From: Brachionus manjavacas
Taxonomy: Eukaryota; Rotifera; Eurotatoria; Ploima; Brachionidae
DNA: 64,000 nt
Assembly: GCA_019054805.1 (NCBI GenBank)
Contig: JAHQIY010000001.1
Coordinates: 1,488,001 to 1,552,000, forward strand
Direction of reading: 5' to 3'
In this document: piece by piece, positions 34,301 to 43,600 of the stretch
Layout: each line of letters starts with the position of its first letter
Position numbering within the stretch: position 1 is the stretch's first letter
Program-made: the position numbers and the translations under genes
Notes under the pieces: generated by a model
What the model was told of the DNA's origin: nothing
The model's database searches: none
Seen by the model: the letters and a program-made list of their open reading frames with translations, nothing else

Positions 34301-34480
34301 ATTTTTATTTTTTTCTAGATTTTTACAATTCTTTGCACAAGTAATTTGTTTTCCTCGGCTAATTTCGAGTAGTTGGATTCGAGTTTTGCCAGTCTAGACG
34401 TTAGTTGCTTGATTAGCGCATCTTGGTTAGTAACATAGCGATCATAGACACTTTTTTGGAGGTTGACCCTTTTTTTTTGT
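31376..34480 (-). mobile_element. Degenerate LINE, minus strand, split by a MULE insertion
   Basis: Read from 34480 down: endonuclease pieces (TETWFGTSSVVN-x-KGYSIF near 34200; GDFNYPATIWS near 33970; NTLDLILTTFEK near 33935), a linker (33780-33570), then after the inserted element PKLFYRNVNSKLL (near 32640), an RT N-terminal piece (ALDCYKSMGSDMLNPIV near 32390), and C-terminal pieces with RRLRGDLIQMFKIVKG (31780-31720) and HNFF. The 3' end is marked by LKELKLGTVNK-like sequence and the AAT tail. Frames are broken many times. Treating both halves as one element is inference from order and strand. Confidence 0.7.
32951..33557 (-). mobile_element. MULE-type DNA transposon remnant with ~50-bp TIRs and 9-bp target duplication
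   Basis: Terminal inverted repeats start GGGACTAG (32951) and, from the other end, GGGTCTCTG (33557). The inner 35 bp of each arm (32966-33000 and 33508-33542) match with three mismatches. Nine bases outside each end read TATTTGTAC and TATTGGTAC (8/9), the duplication size typical of Mutator-like elements. Inside, minus strand 33320-33144, lies a SWIM-type zinc finger (C-T-C-x-D-F ... C-C-K-H-A-L-A-L) followed by a basic tail and stop, with one frameshift: the C-terminal end of a MULE transposase. The rest of the transposase is gone, so the copy is non-autonomous. It sits inside the LINE at 31376-34480. Confidence 0.8.
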
Positions 34481-34494
34481 AATTAATTTTAATT

Positions 34495-34680
34495 TAATTT
34501 ATTTTGAAAAAGCATTTGATACAATTCCACATGCAAAACTACTACATATACTCCACAAAGGTAGATGCCTTGTTTTCATTGATAAACGGATAAGATCATA
34601 TTTGGACAGCAGAACATTTCAAATTCACGATTAAACCGATTCATCTTTAACAATCTTCTTTAACAAGTGTGTAAAATTTC
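34495..34680 (+). mobile_element. LINE RT fragment (plus strand)
   Basis: Plus-strand translation gives YFEKAFDTIPHAKLL, then LHILHKGR and RIRSYLDSRTFQIHD. This is the RT block with the first catalytic Asp region (D-x-x-KAFDTVPH); here the expected Asp is Tyr. It is about 60 aa long and then breaks. It may belong with the plus-strand LINE piece at 35445-36362. Confidence 0.7.
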
Positions 34681-34860
34681 AGCCTTCTCCGATTATCCTT
34701 TCATTTTTTTTAATAACTTTGAAATTTGTCCAAAACATTATGACTCACCCGTTAGTAAAATTGAATTGATTTAAAAAATTTCTTAAATAGTAAAATTAAA
34801 CTTTTTGAGAATTTATCTAAAATATTAAATAGTAAAATAGTATTTTATTTGGGTCTACCT

Positions 34861-36323
34861 TTTCAACACAAAAAATAACCATTCAACACAATTTCAAAAC
34901 GCTCAGCACAAAATGATTTCTTCTCAACACAAAAATTAAAAAAAAATAAATGCGTTCAGCACAAAAATTAAAAATAAAATAAATGCATTCAACACAGAAA
35001 ATAATTTTGAAAAAAACAGTAAACACAAAAATGCTTTTTAATTCTTTCAAGCAACAATAAAGCGTGAGTTTACTTACAGGAGAAAATTGAACGTTCATGC
35101 TTTTTTAATTAAAAGCATGGAAATAATTAAGTACTATTCAATTGATTCAAAATTTTTTGCCGTGGTGCCTAAGCCTTCAAAGTGTAGCATCAAACTGGGT
35201 AAAAAATTGGCTTGTTGGGAAAATTTTAAAAAAATTTATTCAAGAACTGTTATAAAGTTAACCTTTACAGTAAGAAATGTTCTTGCAGGTTTTTCACCAT
35301 AATAGGATATTGTGCACATTTATTGGCATCAAAAGAATTGTTTAAAAAAAAGGACCAATTTGTCAATAATAGATACGTAAAAGAGGTAGAGCAAAAAATG
35401 CGGAAAAATGGTTTTCTAGAGACTAATTTTTTAAGTTCTTTTTTACACACAAGCAAGCTTTTTGCCGATGATCTAAAAATAATAGCGCAGGTGGAATCCG
35501 AGGAGGCGGTGAATAGTCTTCAAGCTGATTTGGACACAGTGACTGAATGGTGTTGGACTTGGTTGATGGAAGCAAACGAGTCTAAAATTAAGGTTATGAA
35601 TATCGGTAGCAACAAGCATGTAGCAGAAACCAGGTCTTATACGCTAAAAAAGAAGGATGGCTCTCGCATTTTGCTTCAAAACACATCGGAAGAACGCGAC
35701 CTGGGCATCATTCTCACGCCTAATTTTAAGTTCAGCTCACAGTCCGCTCATGCCGCATCAAAAGCTAACCAAATTCTAGGAATGTTAAAAAACACATTCG
35801 TTTCTAGGGATGTAGAACTATGGGCCTCACTCTATCGCACCTACATTCGTCCGCATCTGGAGTTTTCAGTGTCGGCTTGGAACCCGTACCTCAGGAAGGA
35901 TATAAATACCCTTGAAAAAGTTCAGAGAAGAGTAACGAGAGTCCCCACTGCCTTGAAAGGCATGGAGTACGAGAACAGACTTGAGAGGATGGGTCTTACA
36001 TCTTTGGAGACAAGACGACAACGTGGTGACTTAATTCAACTATACAAAGTCAGCAGAGGCAAAGATGACATAACGTGGCACAACGAGCCAAATTGGTCGG
36101 CTCCGAGAGACACGAAGAGAAGTCAACTACGGCGTGAGATCGTGGCATCTTGTCAGCAAAGACACAACTTCTTCATCAATCGAATAGCTAATGAATGGAA
36201 CGAACTGCCAGACGACATAGTCGCAACTGAGACCGTGGACTCCTTTAAAATCAAATACGACCATTATCAATTAAGACGACCGCTTTGAGGGGCATCCCTG
36301 CGAGTTATCTCGCCACGCGGTCT

Positions 36324-36361
<38 letters not shown>

Positions 36362-36605
36362 TTTAAGCTTCGAAATATACGTTATTTACTTAATTTCCAC
36401 TTATAAATATAATTAAATAAAATTTAAAATTAAAAAAAAATTTTTGAAATATTTTTGTGTTGAAAAAAATTTTCTTTAAGAATTATTTTCAAACACAATT
36501 TTTTTGTGTTAAATGTTTTTTTTTTAAATATAATTTTTTGTGCTGAGAAGAAATCGAATTGTGTTGAATGTTTTTTTCATTGTGTTAATCAGAAATTGAT
36601 TGTGC
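34861..36605. mobile_element. Putative DNA transposon with arrays of short subterminal motifs, interrupted by a LINE
   Basis: Left flank 34861-35030 holds about seven copies of a TTCARCACAAA-like motif spaced about 15-40 bp, all in one orientation. Right flank 36451-36605 holds about seven copies in the opposite orientation (TTTGTGTTGAA, TTGTGCTGAG and variants). Inverted subterminal motif arrays of this kind are transposase-binding sites in several DNA transposon groups. Between them, 35090-35440 has open but unrecognised sequence (QFVNNRYVKEVEQKMRKNGF), then a plus-strand LINE. Ends and target duplication were not resolved. Confidence 0.55.
35445..36362 (+). mobile_element. 5'-truncated CR1/Jockey-like LINE, long open 3' part, (ACT)n tail
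   Basis: The frame 35323-36288 enters RT at SKLFADDLKII (the catalytic FADD box, near 35455). It continues uninterrupted through TEWCWTWLMEANESK, ERDLGIILTPNFK, ASKANQILGMLK, YRTYIRPHLEFSVSAWNP, LEKVQRRVTR, RRQRGDLIQLYK and RHNFFINRIANEWNELPDDI to the ORF2 stop. A short 3' UTR and (ACT)n at 36324-36361 follow. About 270 intact codons without a stop suggest a fairly recent insertion, 5'-truncated as is common for LINEs. It lies inside the subterminal-motif element. Confidence 0.88.
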
Positions 36606-37999
36606 TGAAATAATATTCCCATTTTATTTTTCAACTGGACATATATCAACAAGGAGCATAAAAAGCTGACCCAATACATCTTACGACAAGATCAGATAGA
36701 CGGGCCCAAGGGTACTAATGTAAACATTACACTATTATAGAAGATTTGAAAAGTGCGCCAGAAAAGCCTAAGGAAAGCTTAATTTATAACCAGCAAAATG
36801 TCGAACATGTTGCAACACAAGCCAAAAAAAAATTAATGAAGACCAGTAGTTGAAAAAAAACAAACAAAAGGTTTTAAATGAAGTTGCTAAAGGCTCTGAA
36901 AAAATCAAAAAAATCTAGTTTTTATTAATATATTTTAATTTTTAATTTCTAATTAAACACATTTTTTTAACAATATTTTCTCAAATCAAAATATTTCAAA
37001 AATTTTAATTTTTATTTATGTCTCTAAATCTGATACAAATTAATAGAAAACAATTAAAATAAAATAAAATGTATTAACCAAAAAAATATATTAACATCTT
37101 AAGGCAATTTTTATTTTTGTAAGTCAAGTTATTATTTAAATTTGTAAAATTCAAATTTTATCTTAATATTTAAAACCCAAATGTGTGAAAAAAAGTAAAA
37201 TTTTCATGCATATACTTACGATAACTAACATCAATATTTGAATATAGTGCTTTTATAATTGTTTTAATCCATTTTTTTAGTTTAATAATATATATATTAA
37301 TTTTTTTACAACTTAAATATAAATTTTAATTAAAAAATTAAGAAAAGAAAAAAACATCCATTGAAATTTATTTATTCAATTTTTTTTTACAAGAAATGTT
37401 GTTTGAACAGTGTGACACAAAAAGTTAGAATCAAGTTGAAAAAAATAAAAATATTGTTTTTTTGCAATTAAAAAAATCGTTAACTATGAATTTTTTCAAA
37501 TAGTAGCTTTTTTAAAGTAAGACTACCTAAAAATCTCACAAAATAGAGAAAAAATGGGTAAAAATAACTGATCCACAGAGATGGTAAATTGCATGTTTTT
37601 GAAAAATCAGACAAAGACTGAAAGAGAAATAGCCGAGTAAACGAAATAATGAACAAAAAAACAATCAAATAGAAAAAAAAGTTTGATTCTAGCTTTTTGT
37701 GACATACTGTACAGAAATATTCATTAAATCATTTAATCAACACTTATGAAGATAATTTTTTGAAATCAATTTTTTTAATAATAATTTTTCAATATAATAA
37801 ATAAAATAAATCAATCAATTAACTAATCAATACTAATTTCTTTACTCTGGCAGCGGAGCAACAGGTAAAACCTTGTTACTCATAAATTTTTATTTTGTAA
37901 TCAATTTTATTTTTTAAGGCAAGAAAAATCTATAAATATTATTTTAATTATTTTATTGAAATATTAATTTGAATTTTTGGTTCAAAAAAAGAGCAGTTT
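36606..37999. other. AT-rich intergenic stretch
   Basis: Includes the 3' flank of the secreted-family gene at 38000. A 62-codon Phe/Leu/Ser frame (37480-37668, minus) is low-complexity and not believed. An (AT)n-like run lies near 37290. Confidence 0.45.
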
Positions 38000-39781
38000 T
38001 TAAAACCCGATGGCCAGCCAATTTAGTTTCGCTTGAACACTTGGATTAAAATAAGTAACACTTCCTTTATTTCGATAGAACCGAAAACTATGACTATAAG
38101 CAAATTCTGCTAGTCTTACAATTTTTGAACTTTGAAAAATTTGTACACGTGCATGAGGAAATTCTTTCAATCTGATCAATTGAAAATTTAATATTACAAA
38201 TGGTTCTTGGCTAAATGGCTGATCAAATCTTTCAATAAATTTTCTTTTATTTCTGTTAATAAATTGATTTTCAAAAATAGAGTTATCAAAATTTATTATT
38301 TCATTGATAGCTTCAATGAAGATGTTGCCTTCATCAAACAATATTCTAGCAGTTTTATTTCTATTTTGTTCAGGCCATTCGACAATTGTATCCAATTCTG
38401 AATTATAACTTTGAATTAGCCGTAAGGAATTTCTTAAATCCATTAATTTTATTTTCGACTTTTTGATTAAGTCAACTTGTTTGACTTTCAAAGAAAAAGT
38501 TCGTCTAAATGACGCCTCTTTCACCGTCTTCTTGATGCGAGAAAACTTGAGGTCTTTTTTAAAATTAACTTTTTCTAATTTAGAAGCTCTGATACTTTTT
38601 GGCACTATCATGTCACCTTTGCGCATCCATTCGACCTCATTTTTGTCATCACTGTTTATTTGATTCAGAGTGTCGGACAGACTGGAACTGGACTTTTCAT
38701 CTCTATTGTTTGACTTTGATCCATAGTTGGCGTTAAGCGAAACTGGAATCCCTTTAACCACGGCACTAAATCCTCCTCCTATGCTAAAGTCCGATGAATT
38801 GGTCATTTTTGAGTACTGGTCGTTGTTTAGTTTTACTTTTTCTGTCTTTCCATCTGAAACAACTTCAAGAACCTTGCTTAGCTCTTCTTTTATTTGATCT
38901 GGCTTTAAATCTTGGCCAATGTCATAGCTGGACATGTGTCTAAGAGCTTCATCAATAGGCACATACTGAAAATTTGACATAATGGCTAAGTTCTCCACAA
39001 ACTTGCTGCTGAACTCTTTTTCGGGCATCTCGTATTCTTCAAATACGTTCATGTGCATAAACAATTCGTGGGACAGTGATGCAAGCTGGTCTCTGGTCAC
39101 ATACACTTTATCGCCTGAGCCAAATATTGAATCAATTAGGTTCAAATTGCTTATTTGTCTTCCGGTAACAGTGAACACATTTTCCTTACTAGAATAGCCT
39201 CTGGATTTAATTTCGCAGTGTATTTCTAGATCCTGATCGGATAAGAATCTTTGCTCAACTAGATCTCTTTCAATTGATTTTACTGGCGCCTCAAAAGAAA
39301 CATACAAAGGAAACTTGAAGAGATTCAAAGATTTTCCTTTAATCGTGTACATTTGATAGTTTTGGTCATACAAGTTGATTTCACACTCAAAACTTTTGGG
39401 TACCAAAGTAACTATTTGAGAGGGCTCAACCTTTATTTTGTATTTATGGAGTATCATTTGACAAAATTTGTCTCTTAGTTCGCCATTCAATAATTCGACT
39501 TTTAGAAAAAAGCCATTCGAGTTGAATATGGAGGAATTTCTGGTGAAATCAATGAGTCTGGGATAACCTATTGACACCCATGTCAGCCGACCATACTTGT
39601 CCGAATCACCACTTTGAATAATGGCGTCATTGCTTGATGTCTTGAATGCTTCTATCTGAACTATTTGGTCATCTACTTCAAAATCAATGGTCAAATCGGC
39701 CAAATCAAACACAATATTCTCGTTTTTGCTGATGCTGTGAGTAACAGTCATACAAAAGCTGAACAAGAAGAAAAATTTCAT
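38000..39781 (-). CDS. Secreted protein of unknown function, W-x-[AS]-[IM]-G family member 1 (593 aa)
   Basis: Single-exon frame, 593 aa. The N-terminus MKFFFLFSFCMTVTHS looks like a signal peptide. An N-terminal domain follows (VFDLADLTIDFEVDDQIVQI, LTWVSIGYP, ILHKYKIKVEPSQIVTLVP, FECEINLYDQN). A middle region holds RIFG/SIFGSGDKVYVTRDQL and the block NVFEEYEMPEKEFSSKFVE. Next comes a Ser/Gly-rich segment with alternating small and hydrophobic residues (about 325-380), then EVEWMRKGDMIVPKSI. The protein ends AKLNWLAIGF. The closing W-x-A-I-G strand resembles the end of H-type lectin domains, so carbohydrate binding is possible but unproven. The 571-aa protein at 49982 shares the whole layout; the 393-aa protein at 54985 shares both ends. 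Confidence 0.75.
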   Translation of the reverse strand: MKFFFLFSFCMTVTHSISKNENIVFDLADLTIDFEVDDQIVQIEAFKTSSNDAIIQSGDSDKYGRLTWVSIGYPRLIDFTRNSSIFNSNGFFLKVELLNGELRDKFCQMILHKYKIKVEPSQIVTLVPKSFECEINLYDQNYQMYTIKGKSLNLFKFPLYVSFEAPVKSIERDLVEQRFLSDQDLEIHCEIKSRGYSSKENVFTVTGRQISNLNLIDSIFGSGDKVYVTRDQLASLSHELFMHMNVFEEYEMPEKEFSSKFVENLAIMSNFQYVPIDEALRHMSSYDIGQDLKPDQIKEELSKVLEVVSDGKTEKVKLNNDQYSKMTNSSDFSIGGGFSAVVKGIPVSLNANYGSKSNNRDEKSSSSLSDTLNQINSDDKNEVEWMRKGDMIVPKSIRASKLEKVNFKKDLKFSRIKKTVKEASFRRTFSLKVKQVDLIKKSKIKLMDLRNSLRLIQSYNSELDTIVEWPEQNRNKTARILFDEGNIFIEAINEIINFDNSIFENQFINRNKRKFIERFDQPFSQEPFVILNFQLIRLKEFPHARVQIFQSSKIVRLAEFAYSHSFRFYRNKGSVTYFNPSVQAKLNWLAIGF

Positions 39782-39800
39782 ATTCCAAATTGAAGAAAGT

Positions 39801-40027
39801 GAATTGCTGATGATTTTTAAGAATTGTAAATAAAATTTTTCAATTAAATCTGAAAAGATTTTTTGAATTTTGTTATCTCATTTTTTTTCTTTTCTGGTTT
39901 TATTTAAAATAAAAACGTAATTTTTTTTTAACAAAAGTACTACAAAAATATGAAGTAAATTAAGCTTTTTCCTTTTTTTTTTAAATAAAAAAAATTTACT
40001 AAGATTTCAATTAATCATTAAATACTT
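39801..40027. repeat. 227-bp direct repeat, copy 1 (upstream of the 593-aa gene)
   Basis: Matches 40555-40780 almost base for base (a few substitutions and one indel in a T-run). It lies 20 bp before the gene's ATG on its upstream side, so it probably covers the promoter/5' UTR. Confidence 0.92.
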
Positions 40028-40554
40028 ATTTTTTTTCCAATGTGTCCAAAGCAGACATTAGTCTTTCATGAGAACATGGTGGACATACTCATTTATTTAA
40101 TAAAAAAAAAAATAATTTTTAAATAAATCGAAATGTTTTAATTTGTAATACATTATAAGTTTAAATAAATAAAATAAAATAAGAAGAAAGAAAAGGAGAG
40201 AGAAGGGTGATTTAGATTTATTTAAAGTTATTTTTTTTGTATTTTACATATTTAATAATAAAGATAAATTTAAATCTTGATCATTCAGTGTAAAAGAGTT
40301 GATAAAATTAGAAAAAAAGAAAGAAAATGTTAATTCAACAAAAGAATTAAACCCTAGACTTCCTGGAGTATAAAATTTATTGCTGTTTCTTAAATTATAT
40401 GGTTTGTTAAGAGAATCGTTCATAATAAGTTGAATTTTAAGTGGAAGAGGCGATTCTGGGTTCTTTAAAATCTTTAAAGAAAAACAGCAAAGCTTAATGA
40501 TCAGCCTATATTGAAATCTGTATTGACCCTAGAATTTCAAGATTAATATTAATT
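40028..40554. other. Spacer between the two direct repeats
   Basis: AT-rich with some purine runs near 40185-40205; no frame recognised. Confidence 0.4.
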
Positions 40555-40780
40555 GAATTGCCGATGATTTTTAAGAATTGTAAATAAAAGTTTTCAATTA
40601 AATCTGAAAAGATTTTTTGAATTTTGTTATCTCATTTTTTTTCTTTTCTGGTTTTATTTAAAATAAAAACGTAATTTTTTTTTAACAAAAGTACTACAAA
40701 AATATGAAGTAAATTAAGCTTTTTACTTTTTTTTTAAATAAAAAAAATTTACTAAGATTTCAATTAATCATCAAATACTT
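40555..40780. repeat. 227-bp direct repeat, copy 2
   Basis: Same orientation as copy 1, offset 754 bp. No coding region of the 593-aa family follows it, so only the upstream part was duplicated or kept. Confidence 0.92.
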
Positions 40781-40849
40781 TAAATTTATTGAGATAAATT
40801 TAATATAAAAATTCGTTAAAACCTCTTTTTTAATTATTATCTGAATAGA

Positions 40850-40921
40850 TCCGTGATAGTATAGTGGTGAGTATCCCCGCCTGTCACGCGGGAGACCGGG
40901 GTTCAATTCCCCGTCACGGAG
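40850..40921 (+). tRNA. tRNA-Asp (anticodon GTC)
   Basis: 72 nt folding as a cloverleaf. Acceptor stem TCCGTGA pairs with TCACGGA. The D-loop is AGTGGTGAGTAT. The anticodon loop is CTGTCAC with GTC. The T-arm has GGTTCAATTCC. Discriminator G at 40921, then TTTTTT at 40923-40928 as a Pol III stop. No intron and no encoded CCA. Confidence 0.97.
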
Positions 40922-40922
40922 G

Positions 40923-40928
40923 TTTTTT
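40923..40928 (+). terminator. Pol III T-run terminator after tRNA-Asp
   Basis: Six T's starting two bases after the tRNA end. Confidence 0.8.
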
Positions 40929-42225
40929 ATAGACCAAAAAAAAAACTTAAAAATAAAAATTTGAAATTAAAAAAATCTGATTTTATGAAAAAGTTCTAAT
41001 TTAAATTGAAATGCATTGGAAATTTTTTTTTTAATTTAAACATAAAACATAGCAATTTTTTAAGAACACCACGGTGTTATCTGTTAAAAATAAAAATGAA
41101 ATAATTAAAAAAAAATGTAGGTTTATTTGTAATAGCAATTAAAGGTGTTAAAATTAAAAAAAAAACATGACTCTACTAATTTTCTGAAAGTAAAAATTAA
41201 AATTTTTTTATTTTTGTTTTATATATTTAATAGATTGTAACAAGTCAGATTATAAAATGAATGTTTAAAATGCACGTGAAACTTGCTAAAAATTTATCAT
41301 ACTTTAAAAAAAATGATTGTTGAACAAAGATTTATTTAATTTCAAAGGAAAAATTATTTCTCTTTCAAATCTCTAAGAATAATCAAAAATTAAATCCGTC
41401 TATTTAAAAAAGAAAAATTTTTATTCTCTAATGTGTTTTTACAGTATTAATCAAATGTTCCATATTAACTTTAATTTAAAATTTTCATGTTGTCGGCAAA
41501 TTAAAGTTTCAGATCAAATTTTGAGATCAAAACGATCATTTAAAATTAAAACGTGATTTTGATAATCTTTATAAAATAAATACTAATTATTAATGAACAT
41601 GTTATGTTTAATATTCGTTAATTTAAACTAAATAATTTTATTTTCCCACTTAAAAAAATAAATTTTAAGAAATTAAATTTTTTTTTCTTAAAAATTTTTA
41701 TCTAAGTCAATTAAAAAAAAATAATTAAGCAATTAAAGCTCAGTTTAAAATAATATTTTGATTTTAAATTTGAAAACAAACTGATGGCATAACATGATAA
41801 GTAATTGCTTAAGAAAAAAATGATTTTTTCTCTATTAATAAAGAAATTATACATTTTATAATTTGATCTTTTGATCCTGATCTCAAACAAAATTTCTGTA
41901 TTGATGAAGTGTTAATCTAAAATTTCAAATTAAAAGTCTGACTATTGACAAACTTTGATCTTTTATTAGAAACAACAAATGACAAACGGCACCATCACCA
42001 ATTAACTTCAAATTCTTATTTTCAATTTTAAATTAAATTTTGCCAAATTTCATTTTTTAAAGGACTTTAACTCTTATTTTTTAACTTATTTTAGTATTTA
42101 TTAAGATTCCTGCCATATATGCCGAAGTCTGTTCAATTTTGACTTTAAATTTTTTTTTACAATTTTGAACAGAGTTGTTTAAAAGTCTCAAGGTAAAGTC
42201 CAAGTCAGCATTTATCAAACCGGTC
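40929..42225. other. AT-rich intergenic stretch
   Basis: No frame of note. A motif like ACAGAGTTGTTTAAAAGTC near 42168 links it to the AAGTC-rich repeats at 27.6 and 47.7 kb. Confidence 0.45.
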
Positions 42226-42322
42226 AGCCAAACATTCGAGTGTTGGAATTTTTTTTTCAAAAGTCCTAATCCACTAGTAGACTTTAAAATCTAAAAAAAA
42301 AAAGTCCAACACTCGCTTGGCT
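42226..42322. repeat. Inverted repeat (hairpin) near the IBA57 3' flank
   Basis: AGCCAAACATTCGAGTGTTGG (left, split by small indels) is mirrored by CCAACACTCGCTTGGCT (right, ending 42322). The arms enclose about 40 bp of A/T. It may be a very short MITE or part of a larger one. Confidence 0.6.
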
Positions 42323-42433
42323 TCCATAACAACCACCTGGGACCGCAAAAATATCTCTGGTTTTGAATATAATTTAAAGTCTTAATAAAAAAAAATAAAT
42401 AAAAAAAATATATTAATTTAATAAACTAAAGAA

Positions 42434-43393
42434 TTAAAATTTTTTTAAATCTTTTAAAATAGACTCATCCAACGGCCAGTATTTTGGAATAACAATTTGA
42501 ATAGGATGCTCATTTTTTTGGTTATCCAAAAGAACAATTCCATTGCTGTCCACTTGAGCCAACCTCAACATTGCTATGCCGCAATCTTGTATCAAATTTT
42601 TCAATTTACCCACACTTTGACCACTATTCTTGTTCAAAATTGCACTGTCCTTGTCAAATTTAATTTCTGTCAAGTTAACAAGCTTAAATGGCATGATGCG
42701 TTTTCTTACCACGCCAGTAAAGTGTGTTTTAGCCACCAATTCTTGACCTAAATAACAACCTTTATCAAACGAGACTCCGTTTAAAAATTCTATATTATAC
42801 TCAAGTGGTATCGAAGACCCTTGTGAAAAATCATCAACATTTTCCGCGATTCCATTTTGGAACAAAAATTTTCTGTACTGACTCAAATCGGAATTAGTCT
42901 GCATAGTCTCACTAGGCGGCAAAATAACCCGATAGCCCAGATCATCGCATCGTGGATCTTTGACGCTAATTAGCGATTTTTCACGGCCAAAATCCCCTTC
43001 TGGCCCAAACACTGAATACAACCTCAAATCCTCAAGGCCCAGGTCAACTTTCTTCTTTATTTTAAACAATTTAAAATATTTCATCGCCTGTTCTACACAG
43101 CTCGAGTCCAATTCCATTAAATAATTGCCTGGTTCAGTTGGATGCCTGTAAAGCACAACATCGTACATCATGCGACCACGACTGTTCAATATCATGGCAT
43201 ACTGGGCAGGTTTTGTATCATTCAAGTCATATATGTTATTAGTTGTTAAATTTTGCAGGAATAGAGATGAATCCGGACCTTTTACGCTTATCAAAGACCT
43301 GTAGTCGTTTAAGCTAGTCACTGACAAGCCTCGTTTGGACACTAGTGGTCCAAAGCAGGCTTTTTTTGTCCACCAAACTCTCATCAATTTCAT
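42434..43393 (-). CDS. IBA57: IBA57, mitochondrial iron-sulfur cluster assembly factor (YgfZ/GcvT-like)
   Basis: A 319-aa single-exon frame. IBA57 works with ISCA1/ISCA2 to make mitochondrial [4Fe-4S] clusters for aconitase, lipoate synthase and others. The diagnostic YgfZ motif is clear at about residues 209-230: KGCYLGQE with the conserved Cys, then HFTGVVRKR. Upstream are DYRSLISVKGPDSSLFLQ-type folate-domain sequence (LFLQNLTTNNI), LNSRGRMMYDVVLY, and IPLEYNIEFLNGVSFDKGCY. The first ~30 residues are basic and hydroxylated without acids until D30, fitting a mitochondrial presequence. Length matches the family (human about 356). Confidence 0.95.
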   Translation of the reverse strand: MKLMRVWWTKKACFGPLVSKRGLSVTSLNDYRSLISVKGPDSSLFLQNLTTNNIYDLNDTKPAQYAMILNSRGRMMYDVVLYRHPTEPGNYLMELDSSCVEQAMKYFKLFKIKKKVDLGLEDLRLYSVFGPEGDFGREKSLISVKDPRCDDLGYRVILPPSETMQTNSDLSQYRKFLFQNGIAENVDDFSQGSSIPLEYNIEFLNGVSFDKGCYLGQELVAKTHFTGVVRKRIMPFKLVNLTEIKFDKDSAILNKNSGQSVGKLKNLIQDCGIAMLRLAQVDSNGIVLLDNQKNEHPIQIVIPKYWPLDESILKDLKKF

Positions 43394-43600
43394 CTTATAA
43401 ATTTTAGCTTTTAGATAATCTTTTTTTTTTGTTGCTGCACAAGGTAGATGACACCTCGTCAGAGTGACAAATTAAAGAGATTAAAAAAATGTTGTCCAAG
43501 TTAAAAAAATTTATTTAAAAAGAAAAAAATTAAGTTTTTCAAATTTGAAAAATATTACATTCTAACAAGAGAAAAAAGAAAAAGAAAATTTTTTTAAAAT

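Noticed and set aside
34883-35098. 71-codon minus-strand frame with repeated CVE-I-F
   Set aside because: Its repetition comes from the TTCARCACAAA motif array, not from coding.
37480-37668. 62-codon Phe/Leu/Ser minus-strand frame
   Set aside because: Low complexity, no start context and no neighbour relation; probably chance.
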